A DNA stretch of 12,063 bases from Deinococcus rhizophilus (lineage in GTDB: Bacteria; Deinococcota; Deinococci; Deinococcales; Deinococcaceae). A program made the translations under genes and the position numbers. The notes under the pieces are model-generated. The model saw only the letters and a list, made by a program, of their open reading frames with translations, was not told the DNA's origin and searched no databases. Shown one piece after another: positions 8,308-12,063 of the stretch; the stretch's first letter is position 1; every line of letters begins with the position of its first letter. Where the stretch lies: contig NZ_JASNGB010000090.1 of assembly GCF_030271215.1 (NCBI RefSeq), positions 1 through 12,063 of the forward strand, given 5' to 3'.

Positions 8308-8541
8308 CTATTTCTTCTGCGAGAGAGCACTACCCGCGGCCTTCTTGGACGTCTTGCCCGTATCGCGGCTTTGGAGCACGTCCGACGCCGCCTTGGCCGC
8401 TGCGTCACTGGTGCTGCGTCCCTGCTGCACTTGAGCAAGCGCACTGCCTGCCGCCGACTTCGAGTCCTGGCTGGTCCGGCCATCTCGCAAGGTCTTGGAT
8501 GCCGCCGATGCTGCTGCCTTCCCGGTCTTCTTGTCCGCCAT
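8308..8541 (-). CDS. Small hydrophilic repeat protein, LEA/SMP-like
   Basis: A 77-residue protein with no hydrophobic core, almost entirely Ala, Ser, Lys, Gln, Gly, Asp, Thr and Arg. Two 25-residue repeats (13-37 and 51-75) match at 14 positions; each starts AAS and ends SK.AAGSAL.Q. It resembles small bacterial proteins with 'VLRDGRTS..SKSAAGSALSQ' units, which recall seed-maturation/LEA-type stress proteins. Such a composition suggests an intrinsically disordered or weakly helical protein, possibly protecting cells in drying; this is inference. The start is secure: GGGAGG (8547-8552) lies five bases before the ATG. A -10-like box lies at 8584-8589. It is a single gene, not coupled to its neighbours. 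Confidence 0.85.
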   Translation of the reverse strand: MADKKTGKAAASAASKTLRDGRTSQDSKSAAGSALAQVQQGRSTSDAAAKAASDVLQSRDTGKTSKKAAGSALSQKK

Positions 8542-8583
8542 GGTGACCTCCCAAAGAGCGCTGCTGGGTTGTGGGTGAGCCTC

Positions 8584-8589
8584 ATTCTA
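8584..8589 (-). promoter_or_regulatory. Candidate -10 box for the repeat-protein gene
   Basis: On the minus strand this reads TAGAAT, five of six consensus bases. It would give a leader of about 35 bases before the ATG at 8541. No good -35 box is found at the right distance. Confidence 0.4.
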
Positions 8590-8651
8590 CGCTGGCAGGA
8601 AAGGCTTCGTCCTCAGCGGCTAGATCTGCCACCTCCCAGGCAGGTGGGCTG

Positions 8652-9197
8652 TCACCGCAGCAGCTCCAGCGCGGTGGACGCATCCGGAGGGTCCAGGGCC
8701 TCAGGATCGCTCTCCGTGCTGAAGTACACGCTGATCAGGGTCCAGTGCTGCGGATCGTCGTCCATCACCTGACTCCCCTCCCGCTGGCCCGGCACAGAGG
8801 GCTGGACGGCATAGACCGGCACCCAGCGGTTCAGGGGCAGGGCCCGCTCCGTTGGAGGCAGGGACGCGGTCGCCCCATACGCCGAGGGAAGGTCCAGGCA
8901 ACTGCTGGAGGACATTCCCCCAACTCGGACCACCAGGCGGCGCTGGGTGCCCGTGCAGCCGTCCTGAAGCAGGCCCACCGTGACGGGCAGTCGACCGTCC
9001 TTCGTCGTCTCTTCCAGTAGGCCCTGCATGCCCTGGGACAGGGCGTAGGTCCGCGCACCCCGGGGCGGCGTGAGTTCCAGGGTCGTGACCGTCCCCAGCA
9101 CCCCAGCGAGTTCCTCACCCGTCGGCGCCCGCGTGGTGACAGAGGCTTCCCGACACCCGGCGAGCAGCAAGAGGGCCACCAACAGAAGGGAGCGCAC
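8652..9197 (-). CDS. Lipoprotein of unknown function
   Basis: I start it at GTG 9195-9197, giving 181 residues: MRSLLLVALLLLAGC, a classic lipoprotein signal with lipobox LAGC and lipidated Cys15. A TTG at 9198-9200 is the alternative; neither has a good ribosome binding site. The frame stays open far upstream, but that part reads as arginine-rich noise. The mature protein has two further cysteines (QDGCTGTQ, SSSCLDLP) and a C-terminal part with WVPVYAVQPSVPGQ and WTLISVYFSTESDPE. It faces away from the lipoprotein gene at 9292. It should be anchored in the cell envelope. No family is recognised. Confidence 0.78.
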   Translation of the reverse strand: MRSLLLVALLLLAGCREASVTTRAPTGEELAGVLGTVTTLELTPPRGARTYALSQGMQGLLEETTKDGRLPVTVGLLQDGCTGTQRRLVVRVGGMSSSSCLDLPSAYGATASLPPTERALPLNRWVPVYAVQPSVPGQREGSQVMDDDPQHWTLISVYFSTESDPEALDPPDASTALELLR

Positions 9198-9253
9198 CAA
9201 GCCAGCATGCCACTCGGCGGTCCCGAAGCGGGGAGGATTTGCGCACACACCAG

Positions 9254-9275
9254 CTGGCCGCCCTATCCTGGCCAG
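9254..9275 (+). promoter_or_regulatory. Inverted repeat in the divergent lipoprotein gap
   Basis: CTGGCC (9254-9259) and GGCCAG (9270-9275) flank TATCCT (9264-9269), a weak -10-like box; a TTGCGC lies 19 bases further up (9239-9244). This could be the promoter and operator of the lipoprotein gene at 9292. The evidence is thin. Confidence 0.25.
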
Positions 9276-9291
9276 ACCCCCGGAGGTCCAG

Positions 9292-10172
9292 ATGCGCCCC
9301 ATCCTGCTGCTGGCTTTCACGGCCCTCCTCACCGCTTGCCGTCCCGAGGAGCCTGCTCCTGAGACGACGGTCCCCACCACGGTCACAGAGGCCGAGCTGC
9401 TGGCCGCCGTCGACTGTACGCCCCATCCCCTCCCGAACATCCGATCCGCGGCGCTGGGCGTGGCTGGGACGCTCACTGGACGCGTCTCGCCCACGTACCC
9501 CGTCGGTCAAGCGGTTTCGCTGGCGGCCCGGGTCCCTCTGGCGCCACCAGAGTTCCCCGGGCCGGGCTTCCGGTGGCCGGACGCTGGGCGCATCGTGGCG
9601 CCGGGCTGGGTGAAGGTCCGGCTCCCCCCTGCCCCGGACCTCACCGGGAGTGAATGGGTGCCCCCCTGGACTGGGTGCGGGAGTTGAGCAACTTTGAGCC
9701 CTGCGCCATGGACACACTCCAGCTGCCTTCCGGCCAGGAGGAGGTGCGCCTCACCCGGGTGGAGGTTATGACGCGGAATCCCGAGGTGAACGCGCCGCCT
9801 CCTGGCCTGGGGGATGCCTTGCACGGTCCTTCCGACCTGCGTCTGGCGACCTCACCGGTCGAGGCGTTCGTGAACGTCTGGCCCTATGCCGTGAAGGAAA
9901 CCAAAGAGGTCAGTGACCGGACCGGATTCCTGCTCCACGCCGATGGAGACGTGTGGCTGCGCGGCGAGCGGCGCTGCGTCTTCCCCTACGTGACGCGGCT
10001 GGAGGAGGCCGAGCAATACAACTTGTTCGTGAACCTGAAGCTGCGCCCCGGCTGGAACGTGGTCCGGGTCCGGCTGGGCGGCGGTGTGCCGCGCAGCCAG
10101 CTCAAGGTCACCGAACTGGTCGTGACGGGGGGAGCGGCGAGCTTCTCCTTCCAGCCGGATGGACAGCCCTGA
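9292..10172 (+). pseudogene. Deinococcus-type lipoprotein split by one frameshift
   Basis: The ATG at 9292 has GGAGG (9282-9286) five bases before it. The first part (131 residues, 9292-9687) starts MRPILLLAFTALLTAC with lipobox LTAC and lipidated Cys16. It then breaks off after SEWVPPWTGCGS. The protein continues in another frame from about 9667 (LDWVRELSNFEPCAMD) to the stop at 10172. Adding one C to the six-C run 9661-9666 joins the two as SEWVPPLDWVRELSNF and gives exactly 294 codons (293 residues). The ATG at 9654 could start the second part but has no ribosome binding site and no export signal. The second part ends with CVFPYVTRLEEAEQYN and LRPGWNVVRVRLGG, a beta-strand pattern I associate with Deinococcus surface lipoproteins. 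The stop overlaps the next start (TGATG). Either a true frameshift mutation or a sequencing error. Confidence 0.78.
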
Positions 10173-10717
10173 TGACGGCACTGCCCAGATGGTTCTGGGC
10201 GGTGGCCCTGATCCTGGTCACGCTGGGGGCCCTAGCCTGGACCGGATGGCCACGGCCGCCGGTCTCTCCGGGGGTCCTAGCGCCGTTGACCTCGGTAATC
10301 CAGGTGGACGGCTTTCCGTCGCCCCACCGGGCGCGAGTCCACCTCGAGCGCCGGGTACCGCCCCAGGACGCTCTGGTCCTGAGCCTTCAGCTCACGAACA
10401 CGGGCCGGGCCTCTACCGCGTTCGTCGTGGGCGTGTGCGATTTCCGATACGCCGTCGTCCGGGTCAGGACCCGGGAGGTGGTCTGGCAGACCGACCCAGA
10501 ACTGGGTTGCCTGCTGGCTGGCCTGGGCCATGAGGTTCCCCCCGGACAGACGAGGGCAGTGGCGGGGACCGTGCTGCCCCTCGGGCGCCCATACAGTCCA
10601 TCCTTGCCCGGCGGGCCTTACGTGGCCTTCGCGTCTCCGTCCACACCTGGAGGCGTGATCGTCGCTGAACCCCTGACCTTTCAAGTGACCCGGCGGGGGG
10701 AGGTGATCCTTCCGTGA
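10172..10717 (+). CDS. Membrane-anchored BsuPI-like (Ig-like fold) protein
   Basis: A 181-residue protein whose ATG shares one base with the previous stop (TGATG), so translation is probably coupled. Residues 7-23 (WFWAVALILVTLGALAW) form a signal anchor or uncut signal; the rest lies outside the membrane. The body has a beta-sandwich pattern: LVLSLQLTNTG (68-78), VGVCDFRYAVVRVRTREVVWQ (86-106 region), VPPGQTRAVAGTVLP (122-136) and GGPYVAFAS (147-155). This order of 'strand - DF.V - VVW - PPGQ - GPYV' resembles the BsuPI / intracellular proteinase inhibitor domain, which in other proteins is usually a secreted accessory domain; inhibitor function should not be assumed. Cys89 and Cys113 could pair. 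Family call is moderate. Confidence 0.72.
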   Translation: MTALPRWFWAVALILVTLGALAWTGWPRPPVSPGVLAPLTSVIQVDGFPSPHRARVHLERRVPPQDALVLSLQLTNTGRASTAFVVGVCDFRYAVVRVRTREVVWQTDPELGCLLAGLGHEVPPGQTRAVAGTVLPLGRPYSPSLPGGPYVAFASPSTPGGVIVAEPLTFQVTRRGEVILP

Positions 10718-10794
10718 CTGCGTGGCCAGTGGCTCAGGCCCCCACAGACCAGGATTGCGCCTCCGCCCGGCCGCTTCGTGTGACAGGCTGGCAC

Positions 10795-11343
10795 ATGCAC
10801 CCTGTTCGCGTGGAGACCGTGGACCTCGCCACCCTGACCCACACCCTCGACCACGGACAGGGCCAGGCGCCCGACACTTACCCCCTGCTGTGGGCCGAAC
10901 GGACGCCCCTCGGCCTGCACCTCGCCCGGGCCTTCGTGGACCATCCCCGCATCCACTTCATGGAGCGGCACATCCTGCCCGAGCTGGGCCTGCTGGTCAA
11001 CCGCTTCACCGGCAGCGGTTGGGTGGCGCACAACCAGTTCTACGTGGACGTGGCGGCCATCACGCCCGGTGAGACCCGGTGGGTCACGCGGGACCTGTAT
11101 CTGGACGTGTCGGTTCACCAGGACGGAAGGCCGATGGTGCTGGACACCGACGAGTATCTCGCCGCTGTACAAGAAGGCCTGCTGGACGCACAGGAGGCAG
11201 CCCAGGCGCTAAGTACCTTGCACTGCCTGGTTAACGGTCTGCTGGCGACAGGTGATCTGGAGGCGTGGCTGGCCCAGGAGGGGATTTACTTGCCCTGGCG
11301 GGGGGATATGCGGACCGAAGTGAAAGTCGGGCCCCTCCAATGA
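10795..11343 (+). CDS. DUF402 family protein
   Basis: From ATG 10795 the protein has 182 residues. The DUF402 core is clear: FVDHPRIHFMERHILPELGL (47-66), HNQFYVDVAAIT (79-90), WVTRDLYLDVSVH (96-108), VLDTDEYLAAVQEGLLDAQEA (116-135). In this family (FomD, YgaC and relatives) the Tyr/Asp/Lys-Arg residues of the RDLYLDV strand bind a divalent metal and nucleotide-type phosphate; characterised members hydrolyse phosphate ester or diphosphate bonds. The substrate here is unknown. A GTG at 10714 is in frame and overlaps the previous stop (GTGA), but the extra 27 residues look non-conserved. If used, the whole run of genes would be overlap-coupled. The stop overlaps the next start by four bases (ATGA). 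Confidence 0.85.
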   Translation: MHPVRVETVDLATLTHTLDHGQGQAPDTYPLLWAERTPLGLHLARAFVDHPRIHFMERHILPELGLLVNRFTGSGWVAHNQFYVDVAAITPGETRWVTRDLYLDVSVHQDGRPMVLDTDEYLAAVQEGLLDAQEAAQALSTLHCLVNGLLATGDLEAWLAQEGIYLPWRGDMRTEVKVGPLQ

Positions 11344-11987
11344 CGATTACCCGGTGGAGCCACCTACGCGCCGCGGTCACGGCCTTGGTGCCGGAGATAG
11401 ACGCGACCTTTCGGGGTCCCGCGAGCGAGGCGCAGCTTCAGGCGGCCGAACGCGAGTTCGGCTTTCCATTGCCCGAGATCCTGCGCGAGGTCTACCGCGA
11501 CACCGATGGTCAGCCCTGGGGCGTGCTGACAGGCTGTCTCATCGGAATGCGGCTCCTGCCGCTTGAGGAGAGCCTGACCGTCGTGCGCGGCGTGCGTGAC
11601 TTCTATAGCGAGATGCCCGAGTTCGCGGGGGACATCGTGAGTGGGTCGTTGCCGCCGGACGCCGTGCAGGGTGTCGGAAGCCACCCGCGCTGGTGGCCCT
11701 TTGCCATGGACGGCGGCGGGGGAACGCTCTGCGTGGACTTCGCGCCCGGTCCCGCGGGCCGGATGGGGCAGGTAATGGGCTCCGGGGACGGTCGGCTGAA
11801 CACTGTGGTGGTGGCCTGGACGGTGGCAGGATTCTTTGGCTGGTATGGGGAGCAGCTTCAGGCGAATGTTGTCGTGAACCGCCTTCCCTCGGGAGAACCC
11901 CATCTGGAACTCCGGCATCCGCAGCGGCCCTTCTTTCTGGACTCGTTGCCGCACTTGGTCAAGGCCGGAGAGCTCCCCAGAGCCTGA
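11340..11987 (+). CDS. SMI1/KNR4 (SUKH) family protein
   Basis: A 215-residue soluble protein starting at the ATG that overlaps the DUF402 stop (ATGA). It shows the SUKH pattern: a first helix, RGPASEAQLQAAEREFGFPLPEILREVY (25-52; the 'E..LGF.LP......Y...DG' hallmark), DTDGQPWGVL (54-63), LLPLEE (72-77), WWPFAMDGGGGTLCVDF (118-134, where SUKH proteins have 'W.PFa.dggGn.l..D'), and a final helix FFGWYGEQLQANV (165-177). In bacteria many SUKH proteins are immunity proteins of contact-dependent or polymorphic toxins; others, like fungal SMI1, are regulators of cell-wall synthesis. No toxin gene is seen in the window, so an immunity role is unsupported here. The whole domain is complete. Confidence 0.9.
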   Translation: MTITRWSHLRAAVTALVPEIDATFRGPASEAQLQAAEREFGFPLPEILREVYRDTDGQPWGVLTGCLIGMRLLPLEESLTVVRGVRDFYSEMPEFAGDIVSGSLPPDAVQGVGSHPRWWPFAMDGGGGTLCVDFAPGPAGRMGQVMGSGDGRLNTVVVAWTVAGFFGWYGEQLQANVVVNRLPSGEPHLELRHPQRPFFLDSLPHLVKAGELPRA

Positions 11988-11998
11988 ATGGACAGCAA

Positions 11999-12027
11999 GC
12001 CAGCCGCAGGAGGTGAGCTGGGCTGGC
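11999..12027 (+). terminator. Weak hairpin after the SMI1/KNR4 gene
   Basis: GCCAGCC (11999-12005) pairs with GGCTGGC (12021-12027) across a 15-base loop that contains AGGAGG. It lies 11 bases after the stop codon. There is no T run. It may end the plus-strand operon, or the AGGAGG may be a ribosome binding site for a gene beyond the window edge. Confidence 0.3.
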
Positions 12028-12063
12028 CCCAAAGTTTGGACGGTTTCGAGTAGAGGCTCGGCT

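Noticed and set aside
9198..9494. Upstream extension of the lipoprotein at 8652-9197 to 9494
   Set aside because: The added residues are low-complexity and the lipoprotein signal would be buried inside the protein. It also overlaps the start of the divergent lipoprotein gene.
9654..10172. Independent gene starting at ATG 9654
   Set aside because: No ribosome binding site or export signal, and a one-base correction joins it smoothly to the lipoprotein start. Kept as part of the split gene.
11340..11987. SMI1/KNR4 protein as proof of a polymorphic toxin system
   Set aside because: SUKH proteins are often toxin immunity proteins, but no toxin-sized gene, secretion tag or Rhs-like repeat is visible here, so the context does not support it.

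Overview
The window is GC-rich throughout (roughly two thirds G+C) with dense, closely packed genes on both strands. It looks like a piece of a Deinococcus chromosome or plasmid. The reasons are the DUF4139-type secreted protein, the lipoprotein carrying a 'LRPGWNVVRV' segment that I associate with Deinococcus surface lipoproteins, and the many small secreted proteins of unknown function. This assignment is by protein style only; no rRNA, tRNA or phylogenetic marker is present.

Layout. (a) 1-1749 is a damaged block. A ChaN/EreA-like gene on the minus strand has lost both ends. It sits head to head with an ABC exporter gene that keeps its ATPase domain but has lost nearly all of its membrane domain. 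Both breaks fall within about 20 bases near 775-790. (b) 1747-2530 is a compact type II toxin-antitoxin module, Phd/YefM-like antitoxin plus PIN-domain (VapC-like) toxin, with overlapping reading frames, a plausible promoter, direct repeats as a possible operator and a hairpin after the toxin. (c) 2618-8220 is mostly secreted proteins: a helical-repeat protein broken by three 1-base frameshifts in C/G runs; a two-gene operon of a secreted protein and a DUF4139 protein; a divergent cytoplasmic paralogue of that secreted protein; and another small secreted protein. (d) 8308-9197 holds a small hydrophilic repeat protein and a lipoprotein. (e) 9292-11987 is a tightly overlapped plus-strand run: a lipoprotein split by one frameshift, a membrane-anchored BsuPI-like protein, a DUF402 protein and an SMI1/KNR4 (SUKH) protein.

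How the genes work together. The toxin and antitoxin form the only functional pair I can assign with confidence. The rest looks like an accessory, cell-envelope-oriented region. Three minus-strand genes for secreted proteins share a near-palindromic element (GCTGACG, 0-3 bases, CGTGAGGG on the plus strand) 20-30 bases before their start codons, which suggests common control. Four separate 1-base frameshifts, all in G/C homopolymers, point either to gene decay or to homopolymer errors in the assembly; correcting each restores a continuous frame of integral codon length.

I see no CRISPR array, tRNA, rRNA, complete insertion sequence, integrase or replication origin. No stretch longer than about 130 bases lacks a gene. 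I did not find a clearly new biological system. The most promising leads are the shared upstream element and the secreted/cytoplasmic paralogue pair.
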